DNA of 64,000 nt, taken from positions 1-64,000 of IMG/VR virus record IMGVR_UViG_3300042465_007039; one strand, given 5' to 3'. This document shows, piece by piece, positions 15,810 through 23,664 of the stretch. Made by a program: the position numbers and the translations under genes. The notes beneath the pieces are model-generated. The model was not told the DNA's origin, searched no databases, and worked only from the letters and a program-made list of their open reading frames with translations. Origin of the DNA: a virus. Each line of letters starts with the position of its first letter. The stretch's first letter is position 1.

Positions 15810-17019
15810 CTAAATCTGTTGTAGATTTGTGCCAGAATTGATTTTCTTGCCGGACCTGATTTAAAACATCTTCAGCAGCAATTGGTTTTGCAATGCTCGA
15901 ATTGTTGATTGCCCAATGGTTGTATATTTCAGTCAATTGATCGAAATTTTTTACTATCTTTGTTTTTTCGGCCAGGGTTTGTTTTTTGATTGGTGGCCCA
16001 TTCTTCAAAATTCCTAATTTGACCATTTGATCAATAGTCTTTTGTGCTTCTACATAGCCTTGTTTTGCAAAAGACAATTCAGATTGTCGATCTTGTGGCA
16101 ACAAAGAAAATATGCCCTCTTGACGAACATAGTCACGTGTAAATTGTGTTTTGATTGACACGGGCAGTTGATTAATATCTTGCGGTGTAGTTATTGCTGG
16201 CCAATCTATTGGCGATTTTTGCTGATAGTAAGACACTGACTCAGGAAGGTCTAATATCAATTGGTCAATTTTGTTGTTTGAGTCAAACATTAAACTACTC
16301 AAATCACTGCGAGCATAGTGCATCTTGTTCCAGGTGTTGAATGTAATTCCAAAGTTTTTTTCCCAGGTTACCAATTCAGGCTGACTGCTAAACACTGGAA
16401 GGCCAAGAATAAACTGTTCAAGTCTTGGCACATCTTGTTCGTAGTTAAAATATGAACTTACGTTGAAATACTGATTGCTCCAGTTGATATAATCACGGTA
16501 CGCATTGAGCTGATACTCAAAAGCCTGCGAATCAAGTTGTATTCCTGATTGATAAATGTCATAAAATGTATCTATTTTTTCAGTGGCTGAATATACATTT
16601 AATTTTTTAGTTACTTTGTTGAGTGTCATACTCAAAGCATGCTCGAACACATTGGCTCTGCGACACGCAATTATGTAAAAGTTTTTGTTAAGGTACTGAT
16701 AAAAAGGCACCTGTTGAGCAACAGTATCGTTGCGATGACGTATATGATAATGCGCAAGTCTGGAAGTTTTATAATGATCTACACTGCCGAGTAGTTCAAC
16801 CACTTGTTCCAGCGACTGATAATACCCCCAGTTTTTGATTGCATGTTTGCTTACAAGTTCCTGGTTGAATTCAGGACTGTAATACTTGGCCAGGCCATTG
16901 GTTAATTCGTGCAGGTTAATCACCGGACGGCCGAACTGATGAAACTGCATGTATATGGTCAGCATGCGTTGCAACAAAGTGCTGCCCACAGCGTCGGGCG
17001 TCAGAATTAATACATTCAT
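15790..17019 (-). CDS. Sulfotransferase-like protein
   Basis: 409 residues. The N-terminus MNVLILTPDAVGSTLLQRMLT matches the P-loop-like 5'-phosphosulfate-binding element of PAPS-dependent sulfotransferases. FYIIACRRANVFEHALS matches their 3'-phosphate-binding Arg...Ser region. The C-terminal 150 residues are variable and helical. It would transfer sulfate to a glycan or lipid. Catalytic details are uncertain because the family is divergent. The kinase-adenylyltransferase fusion 1 kb away could help supply PAPS. The gene is more A+T-rich than the replication genes and runs antisense, consistent with independent acquisition. Confidence 0.65.
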   Translation of the reverse strand: MNVLILTPDAVGSTLLQRMLTIYMQFHQFGRPVINLHELTNGLAKYYSPEFNQELVSKHAIKNWGYYQSLEQVVELLGSVDHYKTSRLAHYHIRHRNDTVAQQVPFYQYLNKNFYIIACRRANVFEHALSMTLNKVTKKLNVYSATEKIDTFYDIYQSGIQLDSQAFEYQLNAYRDYINWSNQYFNVSSYFNYEQDVPRLEQFILGLPVFSSQPELVTWEKNFGITFNTWNKMHYARSDLSSLMFDSNNKIDQLILDLPESVSYYQQKSPIDWPAITTPQDINQLPVSIKTQFTRDYVRQEGIFSLLPQDRQSELSFAKQGYVEAQKTIDQMVKLGILKNGPPIKKQTLAEKTKIVKNFDQLTEIYNHWAINNSSIAKPIAAEDVLNQVRQENQFWHKSTTDLVNHQSS

Positions 17020-17085
17020 ATAGCAATACTTATGATGTAAAAATTATGTGCCCAGTTAATCACGACGTGAATCACGCCAGAATGG

Positions 17086-17093
17086 GATAAATA
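17086..17093 (+). promoter_or_regulatory. Late promoter box before the lysis cassette
   Basis: GATAAATA at 17086-17093 lies upstream of the endolysin (ATG 17230) and 26 nt before the short remnant ORF at 17120. It is the only box found between the divergent sulfotransferase and the lysis genes, so it probably drives endolysin, spanins and holin late in infection. Confidence 0.45.
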
Positions 17094-17119
17094 TTCTTAT
17101 ATAACAAGGTATCAACACT

Positions 17120-17176
17120 ATGCAAATTAGCACTGCACAACTGCAACAAATCATACCCGGTAATCCCTATGTTTAG
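17120..17176 (+). pseudogene. 18-codon remnant duplicating the endolysin N-terminus
   Basis: ATG at 17120 begins MQISTAQLQQIIPGNPYV and then stops. This aligns with the start of the intact endolysin (LTLSQLEEMVPGNPHI): L-x-x-(I/M)-(I/V)-P-G-N-P is shared. The order (box, short start, stop, then full gene) suggests a leftover from a tandem duplication or gene replacement. It could alternatively act as a leader peptide affecting translation of the endolysin. Confidence 0.55.
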
Positions 17177-17229
17177 CATGGCTGCTAACACACAGGGTGG
17201 TCAGTCTAAAATTAATGGAGCACACTAAA

Positions 17230-17856
17230 ATGTCAAACAATTTTGGGTTAACATTGTCACAACTGGAAGAAATGGTTCCGGGAAATCCTCATATTGATAG
17301 TTGGTACGAAGCACTGGAGCAGATACTGCCAGACTACGATATCAACACTCCGCAGAGAATTGCAGCATTTGTTGCTCAATGCGCTCATGAAAGCGGTGGA
17401 TTCAAATTTATCAAAGAAAATTTAAATTATAGGGCAGTCAGTCTGCGCAAGACTTTTGCCAAGTATTTTCCCACAGATGAATTGGCACAGCAGTATGCAG
17501 GCAAAGGCGAAATGATTGCCAATAGAGTTTATGCCAATCGCATGGGCAACGGCAATGAAGCCAGTGGCGATGGTTATCGTTATTGTGGTCGAGGCCTTAT
17601 TCAGTTGACTGGCAAAGACAACTACACTCGCTATGCCGAAAGCACAGAACAGTCAGTGGAAGAAGCCAGCGAACATTTATTAACCTTCGAAGGCTGTGTA
17701 CAAAGTGCTGCATGGTTCTGGGAAGCCAACAACTTGAATCAATGGGCCGACAAGGGTGACATTGTCACCTTGACCAAACGAATCAATGGCGGCACCATTG
17801 GGCTCGAAGATCGTATCAAACACTATAATCATGCTTTACATGTGCTAGGATTATAA
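17230..17856 (+). CDS. Endolysin, glycoside hydrolase family 19 (chitinase/lysozyme-like)
   Basis: 208 residues from the ATG at 17230 (GGAG upstream). The GH19 pattern is clear: RIAAFVAQCAHESGGF carries the catalytic Glu, followed by YCGRGLIQLTGKDNYTRYAE, the hallmark G-R-G-x-I-Q-L-T-G, and a C-terminal W-F-W-E and R-I-N-G-G. Phage GH19 endolysins cut the peptidoglycan glycan strand. There is no signal peptide, so release needs the holin encoded 0.8 kb downstream. It leads a cassette of endolysin, inner spanin, outer spanin and holin. Confidence 0.93.
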   Translation: MSNNFGLTLSQLEEMVPGNPHIDSWYEALEQILPDYDINTPQRIAAFVAQCAHESGGFKFIKENLNYRAVSLRKTFAKYFPTDELAQQYAGKGEMIANRVYANRMGNGNEASGDGYRYCGRGLIQLTGKDNYTRYAESTEQSVEEASEHLLTFEGCVQSAAWFWEANNLNQWADKGDIVTLTKRINGGTIGLEDRIKHYNHALHVLGL

Positions 17857-17857
17857 T

Positions 17858-18340
17858 ATGTGGTTACTGCATTTCTTTTCGGACAGTTTTTTACAGTTTA
17901 TAGTCAATGCAGTATTGATAACTGGCGTAGTCGGCACTGTTTTATTCTGTTTCTTTCTCAATAAGATTTTACAATTTTTTCCGCCACTGGCACCGTACTA
18001 CAAAGCATTGCAAATTGGCAGCATAGTTGTACTGTTGGCTGGCGTGTACTTTAAAGGCGGCTACGCTACTGAAATGATTTGGCGTGACAAGGTAAAAGAA
18101 GTAGAAGCCAAGTTGGCCGCAGCTGAAGCTGAAAGCAAAAAAGAAACTGTAAAAATTGTAGAACGGGTTGTCAAGAAGACCGAAGTTATTCAGCGGCGTG
18201 GGCAAGATGTTGTTCAATATATTGATCGAGAAGTTGTCAAATACGATACAAAATTTTTACCTGGTGGCGTGTGTGAAATACCAAAAGAATTTGTCAAAGC
18301 ACACAATGACGCTGCTACTCCAGTTGAGGCTAAGAAATGA
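17858..18340 (+). CDS. Inner-membrane spanin-like protein (i-spanin)
   Basis: 160 residues with one or two N-terminal hydrophobic segments (about residues 10-35 and 45-65). A long charged coiled coil follows (KVKEVEAKLAAAEAESKKETVKIVERVVKK...) and then a short C-terminal domain with one Cys. Topology and the overlap of its end with a small lipoprotein gene are those of two-component spanins, which fuse inner and outer membranes in the last step of lysis. Identity rests on topology and context, since spanins are poorly conserved in sequence. Confidence 0.75.
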   Translation: MWLLHFFSDSFLQFIVNAVLITGVVGTVLFCFFLNKILQFFPPLAPYYKALQIGSIVVLLAGVYFKGGYATEMIWRDKVKEVEAKLAAAEAESKKETVKIVERVVKKTEVIQRRGQDVVQYIDREVVKYDTKFLPGGVCEIPKEFVKAHNDAATPVEAKK

Positions 18341-18606
18341 AATATCTATTATTACTGTCAGTAGTGTTGTTACAAGCCTGTGGCACAACAGTACCAGTCT
18401 CTGCAAAATTTCCCGACAGTCCAGGCGCAATTGCAACACAAACATGCCCCGCATTGCAGCAACTATCACAGGATCCCAAACTAAGCGAAGTATCTAAAAC
18501 AATCACCATCAACTATACCACCTACTATGAATGTGCAATCAAAGTTGATGCCTGGAATGATTGGTACAAAATACAAAAAAATATTTTTGAAAAGGCAGCA
18601 AAATGA
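18337..18606 (+). CDS. Outer-membrane lipoprotein spanin-like protein (o-spanin)
   Basis: 89 residues with a lipoprotein signal ending in LLQAC (lipobox, Cys about residue 15); a mature chain of about 75 residues would be anchored to the outer membrane. It starts in an ATGA overlap with the i-spanin candidate. Mature length, pairing and location between endolysin and holin support an o-spanin. Two further cysteines could form disulphides. Confidence 0.75.
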   Translation: MKYLLLLSVVLLQACGTTVPVSAKFPDSPGAIATQTCPALQQLSQDPKLSEVSKTITINYTTYYECAIKVDAWNDWYKIQKNIFEKAAK

Positions 18607-19100
18607 GTAAAGAAACAAAAAAAGAAGACTGGATGAATTCAAAATGGCGTCCAGCCATGGGTTGGATGTACATGGTTGTCTGTATGATGGACATGGTGAT
18701 ATTTCCCATACTATGGAGTCTACTACAGACCGTAACTCACACACCTATCACTCAGTGGAATCCGTTGACACTGCAAGGCGCTGGACTATTTCACCTGGCC
18801 ATGGGTGCAGTGTTAGGTGTTGCTGCGTATGGTCGTACGCAAGAAAAACTTGGCGGAGCCAACAATGGCGGAATACAAACACCAACAACAGGATTCTCCA
18901 GCGGGCCTTCAACATTTAGCCAACCGTCGGCAGGAGGCTTCGGTTCTCCAGCACCAAGTAGCTTTGCTGGTAGTTCAGGATTTGGAACGGCAACGCCTGC
19001 ATCAAGTTTTACCCCAGCACCAAGTTGGGGGACAACCCCAACAGCAACAACAGCCAGCGGTAAGAAAGTTGTACCAGAGTTTAATCAGCCAGAAATTTAA
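18603..19100 (+). CDS. Holin (3-TM type) with long low-complexity tail
   Basis: 165 residues. The first 80 carry KWRPAMGWMYMVVCMMDMVIFPILW, a second hydrophobic stretch and GAGLFHLAMGAVLGVAAYGRTQEK, the pattern of three-TM phage holins. The holin makes the membrane lesions that free the endolysin. Residues about 85-165 are an unusual Gly/Ser/Pro/Thr/Phe-rich tail, absent from typical holins, that would lie in the cytoplasm or periplasm. It overlaps the o-spanin by 4 nt. Confidence 0.82.
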   Translation: MSKETKKEDWMNSKWRPAMGWMYMVVCMMDMVIFPILWSLLQTVTHTPITQWNPLTLQGAGLFHLAMGAVLGVAAYGRTQEKLGGANNGGIQTPTTGFSSGPSTFSQPSAGGFGSPAPSSFAGSSGFGTATPASSFTPAPSWGTTPTATTASGKKVVPEFNQPEI

Positions 19101-19113
19101 AAAGGAGTATAAA

Positions 19114-19329
19114 ATGAAATTATTATTAGCACTAGCAACAAGTTTGATATTAGTTGGCACAGCACATGCCGCTGCTGAAATTAAAGAAATTTGCTCACCA
19201 AAAATGGACTCCTCTGGCAAACCAGTCATGGATAAGAAAACTGGTAAACAAGTTCAAATTTGTAAGAAAATCAAAGTCCATAAAAAAGTAGAAGGTACCA
19301 CTGTCCCTGACAAAAATGCTAAAAAGTAA
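19114..19329 (+). CDS. Small secreted or periplasmic protein (71 aa)
   Basis: AAGGAG at 19101-19106 sets the start at 19114. A Sec signal peptide (MKLLLALATSLILVGTAHA) is followed by a mature chain of about 52 residues with two cysteines and many Lys (KMDSSGKPVMDKKTGKQVQICKKIKVHKK). It lies right after the holin and before a terminator, so it is the last gene of the lysis operon. It could influence lysis or protect the envelope; no family is recognised. Confidence 0.75.
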   Translation: MKLLLALATSLILVGTAHAAAEIKEICSPKMDSSGKPVMDKKTGKQVQICKKIKVHKKVEGTTVPDKNAKK

Positions 19330-19339
19330 CGACTAACTC

Positions 19340-19375
19340 AGCAGTCAGCATAACTATTGTGTTGACTGCTTTTTT
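19340..19375 (+). terminator. Rho-independent terminator after the lysis operon
   Basis: AGCAGTCA (19340-19347) pairs with TGACTGCT (19363-19370), followed by further T residues to 19375. The stem is 8 bp and sits 11 nt after the stop of the small secreted protein, closing the lysis operon before dnaJ. Confidence 0.8.
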
Positions 19376-19386
19376 ACGACTCAAAT

Positions 19387-20154
19387 ATGGATCACTACAA
19401 AACACTTGATGTTGCTCGTACTGCCACTCCGGACGAAATAAAAAAAGCCTATCGCAAGCTGGCTTCTCAACATCATCCTGACAAAGGCGGCAACACTGTC
19501 AAGTTTCAAGAACTGCAAACTGCATACGATACCCTGAGCGATCCTGCCCAGCGAGCTGAATACGACAACCCTAGACCGCAGTTTTCAGGATTCCCCGGCG
19601 GTGGATTCAACATGCACGACATCTTTGGACAGATGTTTGGTCAGCAGTCCGGACAAACATCTCGCAGAAATCATGTGCGTATGACTGTGTGGATCACCTT
19701 GCTGGATGTGGCGCAAGGCGGCAGTCGCACTGTGAATGTAGGCACATCAACAGGGTCCAGCACCGTGCAAATTGAAATCCCAAAAGGCATCAACGATGGA
19801 GACAATGTTCAATACAGTGGCGTGGGCCCAGGTGGTGTAGACCTGATTGTGCAATTTCGAGTCCGCCCAGATGCCAGATGGCGCCGAGAAGACCTCAATC
19901 TCTACTGCGAGCATCGTGTGCCAATCTGGGACCTGATTCTAGGAGTCGAGACCGAAGTGATCAATATACTAGGACACCAATTGGTTGTGGGTGTGCCGCA
20001 AGGCACTCAACCGGGCACCACCATGCGACTGAAAGGACATGGCCTGCAGGATCGTCACGGCCAAACAGGAGATCTAATGTTACGTGTTCAAGGCGAAATA
20101 CCCAAAACAATTGCCCCAGAAATTGTGGCGGCCATACAACAATACCAAAAATAA
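19387..20154 (+). CDS. DnaJ/CbpA-type J-domain co-chaperone
   Basis: 255 residues. Residues 1-65 are a J domain with the invariant HPD (30-32), the contact that stimulates DnaK ATPase. A short Gly/Phe region (GFPGGGFNMHDIFGQMFG) follows, then two DnaJ C-terminal peptide-binding lobes (about 95-250). The cysteine zinc-finger of class I DnaJ is absent, so it is a class II protein like CbpA. It would act with host DnaK. Next to it, under a separate promoter, is a ClpA-like unfoldase, suggesting a joint role in protein remodelling. No ribosome site precedes the ATG. Confidence 0.93.
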   Translation: MDHYKTLDVARTATPDEIKKAYRKLASQHHPDKGGNTVKFQELQTAYDTLSDPAQRAEYDNPRPQFSGFPGGGFNMHDIFGQMFGQQSGQTSRRNHVRMTVWITLLDVAQGGSRTVNVGTSTGSSTVQIEIPKGINDGDNVQYSGVGPGGVDLIVQFRVRPDARWRREDLNLYCEHRVPIWDLILGVETEVINILGHQLVVGVPQGTQPGTTMRLKGHGLQDRHGQTGDLMLRVQGEIPKTIAPEIVAAIQQYQK

Positions 20155-20156
20155 AC

Positions 20157-20185
20157 TTGCATTGCAGTTGGCATTGCGTTATAAT
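20157..20185 (+). promoter_or_regulatory. Sigma70-like promoter for the clpA-like gene
   Basis: TTGCAT (20157-20162), 17-bp spacer, TATAAT (20180-20185), located between the dnaJ stop and the ATG at 20210. A perfect -10 makes this one of the stronger promoters in the window. Confidence 0.65.
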
Positions 20186-20209
20186 AAACAAAACAACTCA
20201 AGGATTCCA

Positions 20210-22468
20210 ATGACCCCTACTCCCGAAATTGAACACATTGTTGATCAGGCTGTGAAAATTGCACAGGAGCGGCAGCACGAATATGTGACCTCTGAACACC
20301 TGCTGTTGAGCATGATTCGATATGCACCTTTTAGAAAAACTGTGGCCAATTTTGGTGTGGACACTGACCACATGGACCAGGAAATTGATGTATATCTAAA
20401 AAGCCTTGTGAGCCTGGTCAACCCCGACGTTGATGTGCCTAAAAAGACACAGGCCCTGGAACGCATTTTTAACCGTGCCAACGTACAGGTCATGTTTACC
20501 GGTCGTCGCAACCTTACCGTGATTGATCTGTATCTTTCAATCATGAGCGAAGGCAATAGTCACGCACAATATTTCATGTTGAAATTTGGCATGAAGAAAT
20601 CAGAGTTTGTGGAGTTCTGGCAAAAGAATTATCGACCCACTGATGTCAAACTCAGTAGCAGCCAGGCCGACAGCATTCTAAACGAATACTGCACTAGTCT
20701 TACTGCTTGTGCTGAAAAAGATCAGTTAGAACCCATGATTGGTCGAAGCAAAGAACTGGAAGAAATGATCACCGTGCTGGCTCGACGCTTCAAGGCCAAT
20801 GTGCTCATGGTTGGCGATCCTGGTGTGGGCAAAACACACATTGTGGATGGCCTGGCACAGGAAATCATTGCCGGACGTGTGCCCGAGTTCCTAAAAGGGC
20901 ATGAAGTCTGGAGTCTTGAAATTGGCAGCCTGCTGGCAGGTTCTAAATATCGCGGCGAGTTTGAAGAAAAATTTAAAGCAGTTATTTCTGCTCTGGAATC
21001 CAAGAAAAACTGTATCCTGTTTGTGGACGAAGCGCACACCATGAAAGGTGCGGGTGCAGGGTCAACTGCAGGGCTGGACTTTGCCAACATGCTGAAGCCG
21101 GCTATTACCAAAGGCAACCTCAAGGTTGTGGCGTCAACCACCTGGGAAGAGTACTACGAAAGCTTTGAAAAAGATCGTGCACTCATGCGTAGATTCTATC
21201 GACTCAGCATTGACGAGCCCGATGCAGAAACCACGGAAAAGATCCTGATTGGCCTCAGTCCGCGCCTGGAACAGTTTCACAATGTGTTGATTGACACAGA
21301 AGCCATGATCACTGCAGTGGAACTGGCTGCTCGTTACATTCATGACCGCAAGAATCCTGACAAAAGTATTGACATCATTGATGCTGCTTGTGCTCGAGAG
21401 CGTGTGAAAGATCAAGGCACAGTCACCGTCACTCGAGACATGATTGAACAGCAGGTGGCTCGCATGACTGGCGTGCCCACGGACAAACTGCAAAACGAGC
21501 GATCAGCCAAGATTGTGGAACTGGAATCAAACATCAAGCAAAAACTGTATGGGCAAGACTCAGCTGTGGACGCTGTGCTGGATCGAGTGTACATCAGCTT
21601 TGCTGGCATCAGCAACGAAAAACGACCCATGGCCAGTTTCTTGTTCTTGGGTCCAACCGGTACAGGCAAAACTGAACTGGCACGATTGTTGAGCCAAAAT
21701 CTTGACATGCATCTACTCAAGTATGACATGAGCGAGTTTCAAGAGCGGCACAGTGTGAGCGGCTTGATCGGTGCTCCCCCAGGCTATGTGGGTTTTGAAG
21801 ATGGCAACGTGGGCGGCGGCAAACTGATTTCTGACATCAGTAAGAATCCGTTCAGCATCATCTTGTTTGACGAAATTGAAAAAGCACATCCTGACGTCAG
21901 TAACATCTTGCTACAGATGCTGGACGAAGGTGTGATTACCAGCAGTGGTGGCAAACGAGTCAACGTCAAGAACTGTATCATTATCTTGACATCCAACCTG
22001 GGTGCTGCTGCCAGTGAAGTCAACAACATTGGCTTTGGTTCGCAGGAAAAAAGCGGAGAAGATGAGCGAGCACTCAAGGAGTTTTTCAAACCTGAAATGC
22101 GTAACCGTATTGATCAGATTGTGAAGTTCTCCAAGCTGGACACCCTGGCTATCAAGAAAGTGGTTGTGAAGTTTGCCGAAGAACTCAAGACCAGCTTGCT
22201 GGCCAAGAACATTCGACTCAACATGACCGAAGCTGTGATTGACATGCTGGCTGACAAAGGATATGACTCCAAGATGGGTGCACGACCCCTGAGTCGCAAG
22301 ATTGACCAGTTGATTCGAGTGCCACTCAGCAAGCGAATCTTGTTTGATCGGCTGGCAGACTGCGACATCACTGCGGACATGAATGGTGATGATGTGGTGT
22401 TTGATGCAGTGGCTCACGAAATTCCTGTGGTAGGCGATGACGGAATTATTCGATTTCCCACTCCATGA
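20210..22468 (+). CDS. ClpA-like AAA+ protein unfoldase
   Basis: I start at 20210 (AAGGA at 20199-20203, promoter just upstream) rather than 20084, which would overlap dnaJ; this gives 752 residues, almost exactly ClpA size. Order: Clp N-terminal repeat domain (about 1-145), AAA1 with GDPGVGKT (202-209) and ILFVDEAHT, then AAA2 with GPTGTGKT (481-488) and IILFDEIEKAH. There is no ClpB-type middle domain. In AAA2 an IGF tripeptide (607-609) sits where ClpA has its IGL ClpP-docking loop, so it may feed host ClpP. It would unfold host or phage proteins using ATP, perhaps with the neighbouring DnaJ. Confidence 0.93.
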   Translation: MTPTPEIEHIVDQAVKIAQERQHEYVTSEHLLLSMIRYAPFRKTVANFGVDTDHMDQEIDVYLKSLVSLVNPDVDVPKKTQALERIFNRANVQVMFTGRRNLTVIDLYLSIMSEGNSHAQYFMLKFGMKKSEFVEFWQKNYRPTDVKLSSSQADSILNEYCTSLTACAEKDQLEPMIGRSKELEEMITVLARRFKANVLMVGDPGVGKTHIVDGLAQEIIAGRVPEFLKGHEVWSLEIGSLLAGSKYRGEFEEKFKAVISALESKKNCILFVDEAHTMKGAGAGSTAGLDFANMLKPAITKGNLKVVASTTWEEYYESFEKDRALMRRFYRLSIDEPDAETTEKILIGLSPRLEQFHNVLIDTEAMITAVELAARYIHDRKNPDKSIDIIDAACARERVKDQGTVTVTRDMIEQQVARMTGVPTDKLQNERSAKIVELESNIKQKLYGQDSAVDAVLDRVYISFAGISNEKRPMASFLFLGPTGTGKTELARLLSQNLDMHLLKYDMSEFQERHSVSGLIGAPPGYVGFEDGNVGGGKLISDISKNPFSIILFDEIEKAHPDVSNILLQMLDEGVITSSGGKRVNVKNCIIILTSNLGAAASEVNNIGFGSQEKSGEDERALKEFFKPEMRNRIDQIVKFSKLDTLAIKKVVVKFAEELKTSLLAKNIRLNMTEAVIDMLADKGYDSKMGARPLSRKIDQLIRVPLSKRILFDRLADCDITADMNGDDVVFDAVAHEIPVVGDDGIIRFPTP

Positions 22469-23130
22469 CAGCCACAAGAAACGTTGCCACTTCACAGTTG
22501 TATTTTGGCCAGTATCAGTACTGTCTCAGCTTTGGCATGCTGTACTCAGCACAGATGCGCAAGCTAGATCCTGAACGGATCCTGACCAACATACGCTGGA
22601 AAAACTCCAGAGTTGTGGGATATATCAGCCGAGGAAATATGTTTGTAGACCAACAAGAACTGGTTGCCGCTGAACTGGCCTGTCTGGAACTAGCTGCTGA
22701 ATTACAGTCAGCTGCGGAACCGTTTAGGCGTGTGTGCCAGTGGGAATCACAGGCTATTTACAGCAACGATCATGCCTGGCTGTTGCGCTTGGCCAAGTTT
22801 CCGGGCCTAGACAATCAGCTAATTTCCACTGCTGTGGTCAGTCGTCCACACAATCAGATACAGTTGAAACAAAGTGACTGGGCATGGCGCAGCTACTTTC
22901 GGGAACAACGTCTGGATCAACCGGCGGCTGCTCGCCTGCGTGATTTTTTTCACAGTCGTGGCAACTATTTCAGACTCACTGACTCTTTTCGGCATCGTTT
23001 GGCACAGCCTGCATTCTACATGCAGCGTTGGCAGTTTGTGGATCATCACACGGAAGCAGACGTTACCATGCTGACCATGTTCATGCCCGGGCTGGTAAGA
23101 AAGACCGTACCCATCACTGTGACTAAATAA
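22465..23130 (+). CDS. Uncharacterised protein coupled to the clpA-like gene (221 aa)
   Basis: Starts in an ATGA overlap with the unfoldase stop. The 221-residue product is soluble and rich in Arg, Trp, Tyr and His, with several basic helices (RSYFREQRLDQPAAARLRDFFHSRG). No motif is recognised. Tight coupling to a ClpA-like protein suggests an adaptor, substrate or regulator, which is inference from position only. Confidence 0.7.
   Translation: MTATRNVATSQLYFGQYQYCLSFGMLYSAQMRKLDPERILTNIRWKNSRVVGYISRGNMFVDQQELVAAELACLELAAELQSAAEPFRRVCQWESQAIYSNDHAWLLRLAKFPGLDNQLISTAVVSRPHNQIQLKQSDWAWRSYFREQRLDQPAAARLRDFFHSRGNYFRLTDSFRHRLAQPAFYMQRWQFVDHHTEADVTMLTMFMPGLVRKTVPITVTK
23123..23129 (+). promoter_or_regulatory. 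Late promoter box directly before a start codon
   Basis: CTAAATA overlaps the stop region of the previous gene and ends 7 nt before the ATG at 23137. No Shine-Dalgarno is present. Confidence 0.5.
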
Positions 23131-23136
23131 TACACT

Positions 23137-23304
23137 ATGGCAAAAATCATCGAACACGTTCTGGTAATAAAATTCAGTAAAATTGCAAAAGACTCAGAAT
23201 CTGAATCTGCAGCAATTGTCAGTGCCGACATTCAACAAGCACTGGAACAAGTGGCCCAGGAACTGGTGGGCAGCAGTATTGTGGTGGAAATTGGACCAGC
23301 ATGA
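23137..23304 (+). CDS. Small protein (55 aa), first gene of a late structural-type group
   Basis: MAKIIEHVLVIKFSKIAK... is a 55-residue product with an N-terminal strand and a long helix, ending at 23302-23304, where it overlaps the next ATG (ATGA). Directly preceded by a CTAAATA box. Small proteins of this shape near tail genes often act as chaperones or minor structural parts; nothing here proves that. Confidence 0.6.
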   Translation: MAKIIEHVLVIKFSKIAKDSESESAAIVSADIQQALEQVAQELVGSSIVVEIGPA

Positions 23305-23663
23305 TCACCACTGAAACACTGCTGACTGCTGTGATTCACGGAACTCCGTCAGGCAACTACGACGGGTCCAGTCAGGACTGGTTCAGTGACGCAGTCAAAG
23401 CTGCTGACTACTATCGTGGTCGCGGCGGTGTACAAACCATTGGATTTAGTGTTACTGGATTTCAGGGCGAAATTATAATAGAAGCCACACTAGACACAGA
23501 TCCTGATTCGGCTGCTTGGTTTGTCACACTGACCTACGGCGACGCCAGCAGTGTGATCACACAAACGCTGTCTGAATCTGTTGTGGGCAATTTCACTTGG
23601 CTGCGGGCCAGGATTGAGGCATTTGAATCCGGCACCATCAACACAGTGACTGCAACCTACTGA
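23301..23663 (+). CDS. Conserved small phage protein, possible tail/baseplate component (120 aa)
   Basis: 120 residues, mostly beta-strand by pattern, with GFSVTGFQGEIIIEATLDTDPDSAAW, a jelly-roll-like segment I associate with small structural proteins of T4-like aquatic phages. It has no cysteine and no signal peptide. It lies between two other short genes of similar character, with a 4-nt overlap upstream and a 1-nt gap downstream. Function unassigned. Confidence 0.65.
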   Translation: MITTETLLTAVIHGTPSGNYDGSSQDWFSDAVKAADYYRGRGGVQTIGFSVTGFQGEIIIEATLDTDPDSAAWFVTLTYGDASSVITQTLSESVVGNFTWLRARIEAFESGTINTVTATY

Positions 23664-23664
23664 A

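Noticed and set aside
18817-19113. Extended frame upstream of the small secreted protein
   Set aside because: The Sec signal peptide and AAGGAG site place the start at 19114; the extension is a shadow of the holin tail.
20084-20209. Longer start for the clpA-like protein
   Set aside because: The extension overlaps dnaJ by 71 nt, covers a sigma70-like promoter, and has no resemblance to the Clp N-domain.
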